Assembly: GCF_000834635.1 (NCBI RefSeq)
Contig: NZ_JXQV01000009.1
Location: forward strand, 186,001 to 250,000
Length of the DNA: 64,000 nucleotides
Direction of reading: 5' to 3'
Source: Agrobacterium tumefaciens
Lineage (GTDB): Bacteria; Pseudomonadota; Alphaproteobacteria; Rhizobiales; Rhizobiaceae
Shown here: one piece after another, positions 7,901 to 16,986 of the stretch
Layout: every line of letters begins with the position of its first letter
How positions within the stretch are numbered: position 1 is the stretch's first letter
Notes under the pieces: model-generated
What the model saw: the letters and a program-made list of their open reading frames with translations, nothing else
Told to the model about the DNA's origin: nothing
The model's database searches: none
Made by a program: the position numbers and the translations under genes

Positions 7901-8482
7901 TCATTCGCCTTTGACGGCCTCCACCCAGTGGCGGCGGCAGAAGGAGACGTATTTCTCATTGCCACCAACATCGATCTGCGCGCCTTCCTTGACGACCTTG
8001 CCGTCGGAATCGAAGCGCGCCACCATCGAGGCCTTGCGCCCGCAATGGCAGATCGTGCGGATTTCGCGCAACTCATCGGCAATCGCCAGAAGCTCTTTAG
8101 ATGCCGGGAAAAGCTTACCCTGGAAATCGGTGCGCAGCCCATAGGCCATGACAGGCACGCCAATAGTGTCGGCAATTGCGGCCAGCTGCCAGACATGGTG
8201 CTCCGACAGAAAATTCGCCTCATCGATAAAGACGCAGGCCACAGGCTCTTGCGCATGCAGCGCCTCCACTACCTTGAAGATATCTGTGGTGTCATCGAAC
8301 ACCAGCGCATCGGAAGACAGGCCAATGCGAGACGCAACCTTGCCGAAGCCGGCGCGATTATCGAATGCAGCGGTGAAAATCACAGTGCGCATTCCGCGCT
8401 CATGATAATTATAGGACGCCTGCAAAAGCATGGTGGATTTGCCGGCATTCATTGCCGCATAGTTGAAATAGAGCTTTGCCAT
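7901..8482 (-). CDS. tdk: Thymidine kinase
   Basis: The 193-residue protein has the type II thymidine kinase layout: a Walker A region (AAMNAGKST, residues about 9-17), a Walker B with the catalytic Glu (VFIDEANF, about 84-91), a lasso/zinc region with Cys pairs (CHCGRKA and the late CRRHW), and a length normal for the family. It phosphorylates thymidine to dTMP with ATP in pyrimidine salvage (EC 2.7.1.21). The start is ATG at 8482. It lies upstream of the pseudoazurin gene on the same strand, but the anaerobox between them suggests separate control. Confidence 0.93.
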   Translation of the reverse strand: MAKLYFNYAAMNAGKSTMLLQASYNYHERGMRTVIFTAAFDNRAGFGKVASRIGLSSDALVFDDTTDIFKVVEALHAQEPVACVFIDEANFLSEHHVWQLAAIADTIGVPVMAYGLRTDFQGKLFPASKELLAIADELREIRTICHCGRKASMVARFDSDGKVVKEGAQIDVGGNEKYVSFCRRHWVEAVKGE

Positions 8483-8682
8483 CTTGCCCTCCAGGCCTGT
8501 GTTGGCGTCTTTTGCAGGCTGGAGCAGACAAAGGGCAAGACCATGGCGGCAATAAACACAGCTTTTGCCGCAACCCTAAAGTGCGACGTATTTTTTCTCG
8601 CGGTGTCGCAATTGCGCGTGAGTTGATTGTGCTTCGAAGATATTGATAATGGCAAGGGAACTTAAAAAACAGGGAGTAAGCA

Positions 8683-9642
8683 ATGCTTGCAAAAAATCAC
8701 CGCTGTCTGGTCCTCGCCGCAGCAGTTTCTGCAATGGCACTCTTCACCACAAGCGCCTCCGCTGCAGAACCGGCCAGTTGTGGAACTGTCCGCCTCTCGG
8801 ATGTGGGCTGGACAGATATCACCGCCACCACTGCAACAGCCTCCGTCATTCTGAAAAGCCTTGGCTACGAGACCGACGTGAAGCTTCTTTCGGTGCCGGT
8901 GACATACACCTCCCTGAAAAACAAGGATATCGACGTTTTCCTCGGCAACTGGATGCCGACGATGGAAGGCGATATCAAGGCCTATCGTGACGACAAATCC
9001 GTCGAGACGGTGCGCGAAAACCTGACCGGAGCGAAGTACACGCTTGCGACCAATGCCAAGGGTGCAGAGCTTGGCATCAAGGATTTCAAGGATATCGCCA
9101 CCCATAGCGACGCCCTGAGCGGCAAGATCTACGGCATCGAGCCCGGCAATGACGGCAATCGCCTGATCCTCGGCATGGTGGAAAAGGACACGTTCGGCCT
9201 CAAGAGCTTCGACGTTGTTGAATCGTCCGAGCAGGGCATGCTGGCGCAGGTCGCACGCGCTGAGAAGTCTGGCGATCCCATCGTCTTTCTTGGCTGGGAA
9301 CCGCACCCGATGAACGCGAATTTCAAGCTGACCTATCTCACCGGCGGTGACGATGTCTTCGGCCCCAATCTCGGCGGCGCCACCATCTACACGAATGTGC
9401 GCGCAGGTTACCTGCAAGAGTGCCCGAATGTTGGCACCTTCCTGAAAAACCTGTCATTCACACTGCCCATGGAAAACGAGATCATGGGCAAGATCCTGAA
9501 TGATGGCGCAGAGGGTGAAGCGGCTGCGACCGCGTGGCTCAAAGCCAATCCATCCGCCATTGAGCCATGGCTTGCAGGTGTGAAGACCAAAGACGGCAGC
9601 GCCGATGCCCTGCCCGCCGCGAAAAAGACCCTCGGCCTTTAG
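8683..9642 (+). CDS. choX: Choline-binding periplasmic protein of the ChoXWV ABC importer
   Basis: This 319-residue protein has a signal peptide (1-27, ending SASA). The residues known to bind choline in Sinorhizobium meliloti ChoX are all present at the same positions: Trp43, Asp45, Trp90, Tyr119, Asn156 and Trp205, forming the aromatic box around the trimethylammonium group. It delivers choline (and more weakly acetylcholine) to ChoWV. The ATG is preceded by AGGGAG. It is the first gene of choXWV and is followed by a strong intercistronic hairpin, a common way to keep binding protein above permease. No betaine synthesis genes are in the window. Confidence 0.96.
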   Translation: MLAKNHRCLVLAAAVSAMALFTTSASAAEPASCGTVRLSDVGWTDITATTATASVILKSLGYETDVKLLSVPVTYTSLKNKDIDVFLGNWMPTMEGDIKAYRDDKSVETVRENLTGAKYTLATNAKGAELGIKDFKDIATHSDALSGKIYGIEPGNDGNRLILGMVEKDTFGLKSFDVVESSEQGMLAQVARAEKSGDPIVFLGWEPHPMNANFKLTYLTGGDDVFGPNLGGATIYTNVRAGYLQECPNVGTFLKNLSFTLPMENEIMGKILNDGAEGEAAATAWLKANPSAIEPWLAGVKTKDGSADALPAAKKTLGL

Positions 9643-9666
9643 CCGTTCACGTCAGTGCCTTGAACC

Positions 9667-9694
9667 CGTCTTCCGGCGTCACTGCCGGAAGACG
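9667..9694 (+). promoter_or_regulatory. Intercistronic hairpin between choX and choW
   Basis: A perfect 11-bp stem (CGTCTTCCGGC with GCCGGAAGACG) closes a 6-nt loop, with no T-run after it. It lies between the choX stop and the choW start. It probably stabilises the choX 3' end or partially attenuates transcription, giving more binding protein than permease. Confidence 0.6.
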
Positions 9695-9729
9695 ATCATG
9701 ACTCCGTTCACGAAAGGTCTGCTCTTACC

Positions 9730-10581
9730 GTGGAATGGCTCAGCGCTTCTCAAAACCGTTTACCGATCGGTCGATACGCCAAAGAGGCTGTAGACTGGTT
9801 GACCACAAATCTCTCTTTTTTCTTCGATTGGTTATCCTTCATTTTCGAAAGCGTCATTGACGCTCTGCTTTACCTGCTCCAGGCACCCCATCCGCTCATC
9901 ATCGTGGCGCTGCTCACTGCGCTTTCAGCCTGGATGCGCCGCTCCATCGGCATGCCGCTGTTCACGGCCCTCGGTTTACTGCTCATCATCAATCTTGGGT
10001 ACTGGAAAGCCACGACCGAAACCCTGGCTCTCGTCATTGCCGCCAGTGTGACCTGCATGGTGCTTGGCATTCCGCTCGGCATATTCGCTGCACGGCGCAA
10101 ATGGGCCTATTCCATCATGCGCCCCGCTCTCGATTTGATGCAGACTATTCCGACCTTCGTGTATCTCATTCCAGCTTTGGTTCTTTTCGGGCTGGGAATG
10201 GTGCCGGGCCTGATCGCAACGGTCATTTTCGCTCTGCCGGCCCCCATTCGCCTCACAAGGCTTGGCATTATTTCCACCCCACCCGCACTTGTCGAAGCGG
10301 CCGTCGCCTTCGGCGCGACACCATCGCAAGTGCTTCGCAAGGTGGAACTGCCCTTCGCTACGCTGCAAATCATGGCCGGACTGACGCAGACCATTATGCT
10401 GTCACTGTCCATGGTGGTCATTTCCGCGCTGGTCGGCGCCAATGGGCTAGGCGTTCCGGTGGTTCGTGCGCTGAACACCGTCAACATCGCCATGGGGTTC
10501 GAGGCAGGCCTCTGTATCGTGATCGTCGCGATCATACTGGACCGCCTGTTCCGCTTACCTGGCTCGGAGGATGAGGCATGA
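9730..10581 (+). CDS. choW: Choline ABC transporter permease
   Basis: The 283-residue membrane protein has about six transmembrane segments. The cytoplasmic EAA-type loop, VEAAVAFGATPSQVLRKVEL (about residues 196-215), docks on the ATPase. It belongs to the ProW/OpuAB permease family for quaternary ammonium compounds. The chosen start is GTG at 9730 (MEWLS), as in related ChoW proteins; no ATG alternative fits. Its stop overlaps the choV start as ATGA, indicating translational coupling within choXWV. Confidence 0.93.
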   Translation: MEWLSASQNRLPIGRYAKEAVDWLTTNLSFFFDWLSFIFESVIDALLYLLQAPHPLIIVALLTALSAWMRRSIGMPLFTALGLLLIINLGYWKATTETLALVIAASVTCMVLGIPLGIFAARRKWAYSIMRPALDLMQTIPTFVYLIPALVLFGLGMVPGLIATVIFALPAPIRLTRLGIISTPPALVEAAVAFGATPSQVLRKVELPFATLQIMAGLTQTIMLSLSMVVISALVGANGLGVPVVRALNTVNIAMGFEAGLCIVIVAIILDRLFRLPGSEDEA

Positions 10582-11624
10582 GTGACGCCATCATATTTGA
10601 TCGGGTTGATATCGTCTTCGGAGACAATCCAGCAAAGGCACTGGCCATGCTGGATGCAGGGAAAACCAGAGCCGAAATCAACGAAGAGACAGGCCTCGTG
10701 CTGGGCGTGGCCAATGCCTCGCTGGCCGTAAAGGAAGGCGAAATTCTCGTTCTGATGGGGCTCTCGGGCTCCGGAAAATCGACACTGCTTCGCGCCGTCA
10801 ACCAACTGGCACCCGTTGTGCGCGGCAGCGTCAGCGTCAAGACGCCTGAGGGCTATATCGACCCCTATCAGACGTCGAAAAAATCACTCCGTGACTTGCG
10901 AATGCACACGGTATCCATGGTTTTTCAGCAATTCGGGCTGCTGCCATGGCGCAACGTGGCCGACAATGTCGGATTTGGACTGGAGCTGGCGGGCCTGCCG
11001 GAAGCCCAGCGCAAAAAACGCGTGGCCGAGCAGTTGGAACTCGTCAATCTGTCCGACTGGGCAGACCGCAAGGTTGGGGAACTATCCGGCGGCATGCAAC
11101 AGCGCGTCGGGCTAGCGCGCGCTTTCGCAACAGGCGCGCCGATCCTGTTGATGGACGAGCCGTTTTCGGCACTCGATCCCCTCATCCGCCACCGGTTGCA
11201 GGATGAGCTTCTGGAATTCCAGAGCCGCCTCAAAAAGACGATCCTGTTCGTCAGCCATGATCTGGATGAGGCTTTCCGCATCGGCAACCGCATCGCCATG
11301 ATGGAAGGTGGGCACATCATCCAATGCGGCACGCCGCAAGATATCGTCAGGAACCCATCCAACAGCTACGTGGCGGAGTTCGTGCAGAACATGAACCCGA
11401 TCTCCATGCTGACGGCGGAAGACGTGATGCGAAGAGGCGTGACGGCGGAAAATGCCGGGCTCTCCGTCAGCGGCACGGCCCGCCCCACCGCGCCCCTAGT
11501 CGACATTCTCGATGCGATGGCAAAACAGCCCGGCGCGATTGGTATCGTCGACAATGGCGTGGTGGTCGGCACGGTCACTTCGGATGATGTCGTTCGTGGA
11601 TTGACGCTTCACCGGCGAAAATAA
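10578..11624 (+). CDS. choV: Choline ABC transporter ATP-binding protein
   Basis: The 348-residue ATPase carries Walker A (GLSGSGKST, about 60-68), the ABC signature LSGGM (about 168-172), Walker B (ILLMDEP, about 190-196) and an H-loop (FVSHDLDEAF). A C-terminal regulatory extension follows, resembling one CBS-like half (GIVDNGVVVGTVTSDDVV), as in ProV/OpuAA relatives that sense ionic strength. It powers choline import with ChoX and ChoW. Its ATG overlaps the choW stop by four bases. A GC-rich hairpin follows the gene. Confidence 0.94.
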   Translation: MSDAIIFDRVDIVFGDNPAKALAMLDAGKTRAEINEETGLVLGVANASLAVKEGEILVLMGLSGSGKSTLLRAVNQLAPVVRGSVSVKTPEGYIDPYQTSKKSLRDLRMHTVSMVFQQFGLLPWRNVADNVGFGLELAGLPEAQRKKRVAEQLELVNLSDWADRKVGELSGGMQQRVGLARAFATGAPILLMDEPFSALDPLIRHRLQDELLEFQSRLKKTILFVSHDLDEAFRIGNRIAMMEGGHIIQCGTPQDIVRNPSNSYVAEFVQNMNPISMLTAEDVMRRGVTAENAGLSVSGTARPTAPLVDILDAMAKQPGAIGIVDNGVVVGTVTSDDVVRGLTLHRRK

Positions 11625-11649
11625 ATCATCCGATGCCGGTCAAATCAGT

Positions 11650-11670
11650 CCGTGGCCAGCCCGGCCACGG
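11650..11670 (+). terminator. Hairpin downstream of choV
   Basis: CCGTGGCC pairs perfectly with GGCCACGG across a 5-nt loop, 25 bp after the choV stop. There is no T-run, so it may be a 3' stabiliser or part of a Rho-dependent end rather than an intrinsic terminator. Confidence 0.5.
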
Positions 11671-12083
11671 CAATGCACAGGCGTGATGTCAAAGCGGACG
11701 AGTGTCCAAAACGGATTTGTAAGACCGATTTTCAATCACTTTAAATTAAGGTGAGAGTATTTGGGGGCGCTTAGCATTTGTAAACCAATCCGCACCCGCC
11801 AAAGTCTTGAAAACGCGAAAATGAAATACCCACACAGCCGCAAAACTGTAAAAAATAACCCGTAAGAATGGGTTGAGACGAGATAAAGTAGAACATTCGA
11901 CTATTTTCCGTCAATAACAAGCAAAAATGACAGAATGTGAAAATTCTCTAATGAAGCAGGGGCTTTACCCTAGATTTAGGTATATACAACGATCTGGCCG
12001 AATTGGTACAATCAGGGCATATAACGTTTCGTTTTGCCAATGAGGCAGCCGCGGGGGCGGGTTCACTCAGGAGAAGTGAGAAT
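11671..12083. other. Long AT-rich intergenic region upstream of the NolR-like gene
   Basis: About 410 bp without a credible gene. The base composition is clearly richer in A+T than the neighbours. I see short inverted repeats (AACCC...GGGTT near 11857-11873; GAAT...ATTC near 11935-11947) and a TATATA-like element near 11982, but no confident promoter. It probably holds the promoter and operator of the regulator downstream. Three TTAG-based near-matches to the NolR site fail at the last base. Confidence 0.4.
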
Positions 12084-12401
12084 ATGAATACAGAAACTCT
12101 TTCAGAACAATCGACTGCAGCAGCGGGTCTCCTTTCCGCCATGGCCAATCCCAAGCGGCTGATGATTCTTTGCAGTCTGGTTGAAGGTGAAGTTCCAGTC
12201 GGCGTTCTTGCAACGCAGGTTGGCCTGAGCCAGTCAGCGCTTTCCCAGCACCTTTCCAAGCTGCGCGCACAGCGCCTGGTGAAGACACGCCGCGACGCGC
12301 AGACGATCTACTATTCCAGCACGTCGGATTCCGTGAAGAAGATCCTGGCGACACTCGAGGGAATCTACTGCGCACCGAGCGCGGAAAAGACCGCTGCCTG
12401 A
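12084..12401 (+). CDS. nolR: NolR-like ArsR-family transcriptional regulator
   Basis: The 105-residue protein is one winged helix-turn-helix domain of ArsR/SmtB type. The core SAMANPKRLMILCSLVEGE and the recognition helix LSQSALSQHLSKLRAQ followed by TRRDAQTIYYSS closely resemble NolR of rhizobia, which represses nod and other genes as a dimer. No metal-binding Cys pair typical of ArsR or SmtB is present. The ATG at 12084 is chosen because AGGAG precedes it by 10 nt and because the longer frame from 12003 adds unrelated residues. No nod genes are in the window, so a general regulatory role is likelier here. Confidence 0.8.
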   Translation: MNTETLSEQSTAAAGLLSAMANPKRLMILCSLVEGEVPVGVLATQVGLSQSALSQHLSKLRAQRLVKTRRDAQTIYYSSTSDSVKKILATLEGIYCAPSAEKTAA

Positions 12402-12466
12402 ATGATAGCGCAACACCCTACGCTGAATGGTTTCATTAAAGCCGACAGCATGGGTGACAGCGAGCA

Positions 12467-12499
12467 AAGCGCCATGTGTCCTCCAGCCGCATGGCGCTT
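12467..12499. terminator. Hairpin between convergent nolR-like and DUF3095 genes
   Basis: AAGCGCCATG pairs with CATGGCGCTT across a 13-nt loop, placed between two convergent genes (stops at 12401 and 12509). The T-run is weak on both sides; it is probably a shared terminator. Confidence 0.45.
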
Positions 12500-12508
12500 C
12501 TTCCCATC

Positions 12509-13678
12509 CTATTGCAATGCCTGTATCTGCGCCTTCAAGTTGGCCGCCGCATAAGCGTAGCCTCCCTCACCGCCATCGACAAAATGCATATGATCCTTGG
12601 ATAGCGGGGATGGAACGATACAGGTCATCAGTGCCGTATCCTGCTCGTGCAGACCGTAAAAGCAGATACCCTCACGCGCCGCACCTTCCAGCCTGGCCCT
12701 AATCTTTTTCAAGCTGTCGACGTCCACATCCACGGTCATTTTCAGGCCGTCATCGAATTTGCGAAAATCCGTATTGCTGGCGACCGATCGCTTGTATTGC
12801 ACGGGATCGAACCGTCCCACCGTTTTTCGAAACCGATACAGAACGGTGATGATCGCTGTCTGGAAGAGTACCCATGAAAGCTTGCGGACCTGCGAGATCC
12901 GGTCGCGGTAATTGGAAAGCGCTTTTGCTTCCAGAAACATTCCCTCTTTGATGAACCCCAGCGGGGGTCCTTCGGCGGGAACCGGATGGCCACCACGTCC
13001 ATCATCATTGGCCAGCGCCACAATCTCTGCCACCAGATCCCGAAATGCCTGTGCATCCTGGTTGGGACCCGGAAGCGCGATGATCGACACCACCTTGCCC
13101 CGCGCCGCTTTGATCGGATCCCAACGGCACGAAAGACCCGTCAGATCAGGGCGCGCACCGGCTTCGGCCGGATGGATCAGATAGCGGCCGTTTTTCATCT
13201 GCTCGTCGGCCCAGTGGTTACCGCCGCCAGAAAACATGGCGTAGGACACATCATCGCTGGCTTGCAGCCGCGCCACGCGAACATCAAGTCCCTGCTCGCG
13301 AATGGCTGATAGCGGCACGATGGCAGCTCTCAGTGTCAGGCCGATATCATCTGCGACCCACGTCTGCACCCGTGACAGCGCCTCCCGCGCAGCATCGATC
13401 TGCGACGGCGCAATGGCCACCACAGCACCGTCGCCGCCGAAAATGAAGGGAAGGTCATGCCTTTGCAGGGCGTTCAGAATTCCGGAAATGACACCAGCAC
13501 CCGCCATATTGACGGATTTATAGCGGCCCGCATCAATCGCCCCGGTCGAATCGGTAATGTCTGCAAGCGCAAGCGCCCAGCCATCCGGCAGGGCACGATA
13601 CAGCATAGGGTCTGCTACATCCTCAAAATGCAGGAAGACTGGCAGGTTCTGTAAAAACTCTTCGTCAGTCGGCGTCAT
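12509..13678 (-). CDS. DUF3095 family protein, class III nucleotidyl cyclase-like core
   Basis: The 389-residue protein starts at ATG 13678; the long upstream extension of the frame is not credible. Near the N terminus are ALADITDST (about 37-45), then GRYKSVNMAGA and FIFGGDGAV (about 79-87). In class III adenylate and guanylate cyclases a similarly spaced pair of metal-binding Asp residues occupies such motifs, so Asp40 and Asp83 are candidate metal ligands. The rest (about 150-389) is unrelated to known cyclase partners. No signal peptide or membrane segment is seen. The family has no established function that I know of; cyclase activity is inferred from motif likeness only. It diverges from the binding-protein gene at 13950. 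Confidence 0.7.
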   Translation of the reverse strand: MTPTDEEFLQNLPVFLHFEDVADPMLYRALPDGWALALADITDSTGAIDAGRYKSVNMAGAGVISGILNALQRHDLPFIFGGDGAVVAIAPSQIDAAREALSRVQTWVADDIGLTLRAAIVPLSAIREQGLDVRVARLQASDDVSYAMFSGGGNHWADEQMKNGRYLIHPAEAGARPDLTGLSCRWDPIKAARGKVVSIIALPGPNQDAQAFRDLVAEIVALANDDGRGGHPVPAEGPPLGFIKEGMFLEAKALSNYRDRISQVRKLSWVLFQTAIITVLYRFRKTVGRFDPVQYKRSVASNTDFRKFDDGLKMTVDVDVDSLKKIRARLEGAAREGICFYGLHEQDTALMTCIVPSPLSKDHMHFVDGGEGGYAYAAANLKAQIQALQ

Positions 13679-13949
13679 GCCGGTATTATCCTTCCATAAG
13701 CGATGAAAAACCAGCGGCCATTTATAATTCTGACGCGGCCAGTACTTTGCGCTCACACAGGATTTACGCGCCCGAGAACGCTTTGGATCAAACATGGCTT
13801 GCGAAATCGCCTCTGATGCGTATGACGACGGCAGGATGTCGGAAATCAAACATGAGACGACACCAGTCCCGCCCGCCGAAAGAGGTTTGCGCGCTTTTAG
13901 CGCCGTGCTTGCGGCGGCACATCGGGACCCAACCCAAGGAGAAACTGGA

Positions 13950-15056
13950 ATGACCTTCAAAATTTTATCTGGCCTGACGCTGGCAGCGTCGGTCGCTTTC
14001 GCTCCAATGGCGCATGCTGAGATCGTAATCGGTCTTATCGCGCCGCTCACAGGCCCTGTTGCAGCCTATGGCGATCAGGTCAAAAAAGGCGCGCAGACCG
14101 CCGTTGACGTTATCAACAAGAATGGCGGTATTCTGGGCGAGCAGGTTGTCCTGAAGCTCGCTGATGATGGTGGCGAGCCAAAGCAGGGCGTATCTGCCGC
14201 CAACCAGCTGGTTGCCGAAGGCATCCGTTTCGTGGTCGGACCCGTCACATCGGGCGTTGCCATTCCCGCCTCTGATGTGTTTGCGGAAAACGGCGTGCTG
14301 ATGGTAACGCCAACGGCCACTGCACCTGACCTGACAAACCGCGAATTGTGGAACGTGTTGCGCACCTGCGGCCGTGATGACCAGCAGGCTGAGGTCGCTG
14401 GCAAGCTCGTACTGGCACAGTTGAAGGACCGCCGCGTTGCGATCATTCACGACAAGGGTGCATACGGCAAGGGTCTGGCCGATTCCTTCAAGAAGACGCT
14501 GAATGAAGGCGGCGTGACCGAAGTCATGTATGATGCACTGACGGCAGGCGACAAGGACCTCAGCGCGCTGACGACCCGCCTCAAGTCTGAAAATGTCGAT
14601 GTTGTCTATTTCGGCGGTTACCACCCTGAAGCGGGCCTTCTGGTTCGCCAGATGAACGATGTCGGCGCCAAGGCAACCGTTATCGGCGGCGATGGCCTGT
14701 CGAACTCCGAGTTCTGGAGCATTGGCGGAAACGCTGCTGCGGGCACCATCTTCACCAACGCAGCAGATGCAACCAAGAGCACCGATTCCAAGGCTGCGGC
14801 TGATGCTCTGACCGCCGCAAACATTCCCGCAGAAGCCTTCACGCTGAATGCCTATGCAGCTGTTGAAGTGCTGAAGGCAGGCATTGAAAAGGCTGGTAGC
14901 GCGGAAGATGCGGAAGCCGTTGCGAAGGTTCTGAAAGCTGGTGAGCCTGTTGCAACAGCCATCGGCAAGCTGACCTACGGCGAAACAGGCGACCTGACAT
15001 CGCAGGCTTTCTCGCTCTACAAGTGGGAAAACGGCAAGATCGTTTCTGCCGAGTAA
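13950..15056 (+). CDS. Branched-chain amino acid-type ABC transporter binding protein (LivK family)
   Basis: The 368-residue protein begins with a Sec signal peptide (1-23, ending AHA) and continues as a type I periplasmic binding fold ([20 protein letters not shown] at the start of the mature part, [16 protein letters not shown] around 95-110). It belongs to the Leu/Ile/Val-binding family, but the ligand cannot be read from the sequence. AAGGAG lies 8 nt before the ATG at 13950; the longer in-frame start at 13794 would mask the signal peptide. No permease or ATPase genes are adjacent, so it is an orphan that must share a transporter encoded elsewhere. A classical terminator follows. Confidence 0.88.
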   Translation: MTFKILSGLTLAASVAFAPMAHAEIVIGLIAPLTGPVAAYGDQVKKGAQTAVDVINKNGGILGEQVVLKLADDGGEPKQGVSAANQLVAEGIRFVVGPVTSGVAIPASDVFAENGVLMVTPTATAPDLTNRELWNVLRTCGRDDQQAEVAGKLVLAQLKDRRVAIIHDKGAYGKGLADSFKKTLNEGGVTEVMYDALTAGDKDLSALTTRLKSENVDVVYFGGYHPEAGLLVRQMNDVGAKATVIGGDGLSNSEFWSIGGNAAAGTIFTNAADATKSTDSKAAADALTAANIPAEAFTLNAYAAVEVLKAGIEKAGSAEDAEAVAKVLKAGEPVATAIGKLTYGETGDLTSQAFSLYKWENGKIVSAE

Positions 15057-15079
15057 GTTCGCGGATATGATAGACATGA

Positions 15080-15110
15080 CCGGGTGCGGCGACGCGCCCG
15101 GTTTTCTTTT
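15080..15110 (+). terminator. Intrinsic terminator after the LivK-type gene
   Basis: A 9-bp stem (CCGGGTGCG with CGCGCCCGG, one G-T pair) with a GCGA tetraloop is followed by TTTTCTTTT. It has all the parts of a Rho-independent terminator and separates the binding-protein gene from the adenine deaminase gene. Confidence 0.88.
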
Positions 15111-15186
15111 ATGGCACATCATGGTGGACAAGCCCTCGGCTCGTCTGGCTTAATCGTGACCAGCTAAAATCGAAATGAGGTGAAGC

Positions 15187-16884
15187 GTGGTATCGACACT
15201 AGAACGCAGGATCGATCAGGGAACAGGTCGCGAGAAGGCAGACATCGTTCTCAAGGGCGGCCGCTTTTTCGATCTGGTTACAGGCGAGCTTGTAGCGTCC
15301 GATATCGCGATCTGCGGCGACACGATCATCGGCACATGCGAAAGCTATGAGGGTGTCGAAACGATCGACATTACCGGCCAGATCGTCGTGCCCGGCTTCA
15401 TCGATACGCATCTGCACATCGAATCGTCGCTGGTGACACCGCATGAATTCGACCGCTGCGTGCTTCCCTATGGCGTCACCACCGTCATCTGCGATCCGCA
15501 CGAGATTGCCAATGTGCTCGGCAAAGAGGGTATCCAGTTCTTTCTCGATTCGTCCATGGAAACGATCATGGACATCAGGGTCCAGCTATCTTCCTGCGTA
15601 CCGGCCACCCATCTGGAAACATCTGGCGCCGATCTTCCAATCGAAAGCCTGCTGCCCTTCCGCAACCACCCGAAGGTCATCGGCCTTGCCGAGTTCATGA
15701 ATTTTCCGGGCGTGATCCACAAAGACCCGATCTGCATGGCAAAATTGGAAGCATTCCAGGGCCAGCACATAGATGGCCACGCTCCGCTGCTTTCCGGCAC
15801 GGCGCTGAATGGCTATCTCTCAGCCGGCATTCGCACCGAACATGAATGCACCACAACCGCAGAGGCGATGGAGAAAATCCGCAAGGGCATGCATATTCTG
15901 GTGCGCGAGGGTTCGGTATCCAAGGATCTTCACTCCCTGATGTCCATCATCACCGAGCGCCTTTCGCCCTATCTGGCGCTGTGCACGGATGACCGCAACC
16001 CGCTTGATATCGCCGAGCAGGGCCATCTCGATTACATGATCCGCACCGCCATCGGAAGCGGCGTGGAGCCGCTAGCCATCTATCGTGCCGCATCCATTTC
16101 AGCCGCAAAGGCGTTCGGCCTCAACGATCGTGGTCTCATTGCGCCCGGCTGGCGCGCCGATCTGGTGGTGATTGACAGCTTGCAGAACTGCAAGGCCAAC
16201 ATGGTATTCTCAGCTGGTCGAAAGGTGACGACGGAGCTTTTCGCCACGCGTAAATCAATTGCGCCTGTGGGGCTCGATAGCGTCAAGGCACGCCCCGTTC
16301 TGGCATCGCATTTCAGCGTGCCCGTGACGGACAGTGAAACATCCGTCATTGGCGTCATGCCGGGCAAGATCATCACCGAGCATCGTCGTTACAAGCTTCC
16401 CACAGATGGAAACCAGACAAGCCTTGATCTGGACAATGACATCATCAAGGTCGCTGTCATCGAGCGCCACGGCAAAAATGGCAACCATGCAAATGGCTTC
16501 GTCCAGGGCTTTGGCCTGAAGAAAGGCGCAATCGCCTCAACCGTCGGGCATGACAGCCACAATATCTGCGTGGTTGGCGTCAGCGAAGATGACATGGCCT
16601 GCGCCGCAAATCGCCTCAGCGATATCAAGGGTGGCTTCGTGGTGGTTGAAGACGGCAAGGTTACGGGAGAAATCGCCCTGCCCGTCGCGGGCCTGATGAG
16701 CCTTGAACCCTATGAGACCGTGCGCGATACGCTGCACGAGCTACGCAAGGCCGCCTATGCACTTGGAACAACGCTGGAAGAGCCGTTTTTGCAGGTTGCT
16801 TTCCTTCCGCTACCGGTCATTCCGCATCTCAAAATTTCGGATATGGGCATGGTCGATGTGGATCGGTTCGCACTCATTCCATAA
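15187..16884 (+). CDS. ade: Adenine deaminase
   Basis: The 565-residue amidohydrolase converts adenine to hypoxanthine and ammonia (EC 3.5.4.2), feeding the xanthine dehydrogenase encoded at 32.7 kb. The metal site is visible as [12 protein letters not shown] (about 75-86), the His in CDPHEIANV, and further ligands in GHAPLLSG and CTDDRNPLD (about 279-287). The C-terminal adenine-deaminase domain contains NKHG-like and [11 protein letters not shown] segments. Length is normal. The start is GTG at 15187 with GAGG six bases upstream; no ATG is suitable. It stands alone between a terminator and an HD-GYP gene, 17 kb from the other purine genes. Confidence 0.94.
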   Translation: MVSTLERRIDQGTGREKADIVLKGGRFFDLVTGELVASDIAICGDTIIGTCESYEGVETIDITGQIVVPGFIDTHLHIESSLVTPHEFDRCVLPYGVTTVICDPHEIANVLGKEGIQFFLDSSMETIMDIRVQLSSCVPATHLETSGADLPIESLLPFRNHPKVIGLAEFMNFPGVIHKDPICMAKLEAFQGQHIDGHAPLLSGTALNGYLSAGIRTEHECTTTAEAMEKIRKGMHILVREGSVSKDLHSLMSIITERLSPYLALCTDDRNPLDIAEQGHLDYMIRTAIGSGVEPLAIYRAASISAAKAFGLNDRGLIAPGWRADLVVIDSLQNCKANMVFSAGRKVTTELFATRKSIAPVGLDSVKARPVLASHFSVPVTDSETSVIGVMPGKIITEHRRYKLPTDGNQTSLDLDNDIIKVAVIERHGKNGNHANGFVQGFGLKKGAIASTVGHDSHNICVVGVSEDDMACAANRLSDIKGGFVVVEDGKVTGEIALPVAGLMSLEPYETVRDTLHELRKAAYALGTTLEEPFLQVAFLPLPVIPHLKISDMGMVDVDRFALIP

Positions 16885-16986
16885 AGTACAACCATAACAA
16901 TATAATCGAAAATACTCATATTGAATTAACGGAGTCGCGCTAGATAACAAGCTTTGATGGATGGAGCTTGAGTATCGGGGCAACAC

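Noticed and set aside
11671-12083. NolR-type binding sites (A/T-TTAG-N9-A-T/A) upstream of the NolR-like gene
   Set aside because: Three TTAG-based matches were found but each fails at the final base, so autoregulation is not supported.
13965-15131. 388-codon minus-strand frame opposite the LivK-type gene
   Set aside because: It mirrors the codon bias of the real plus-strand gene, has no recognisable domain and no ribosome site. The plus strand has a signal peptide and a binding-protein fold.
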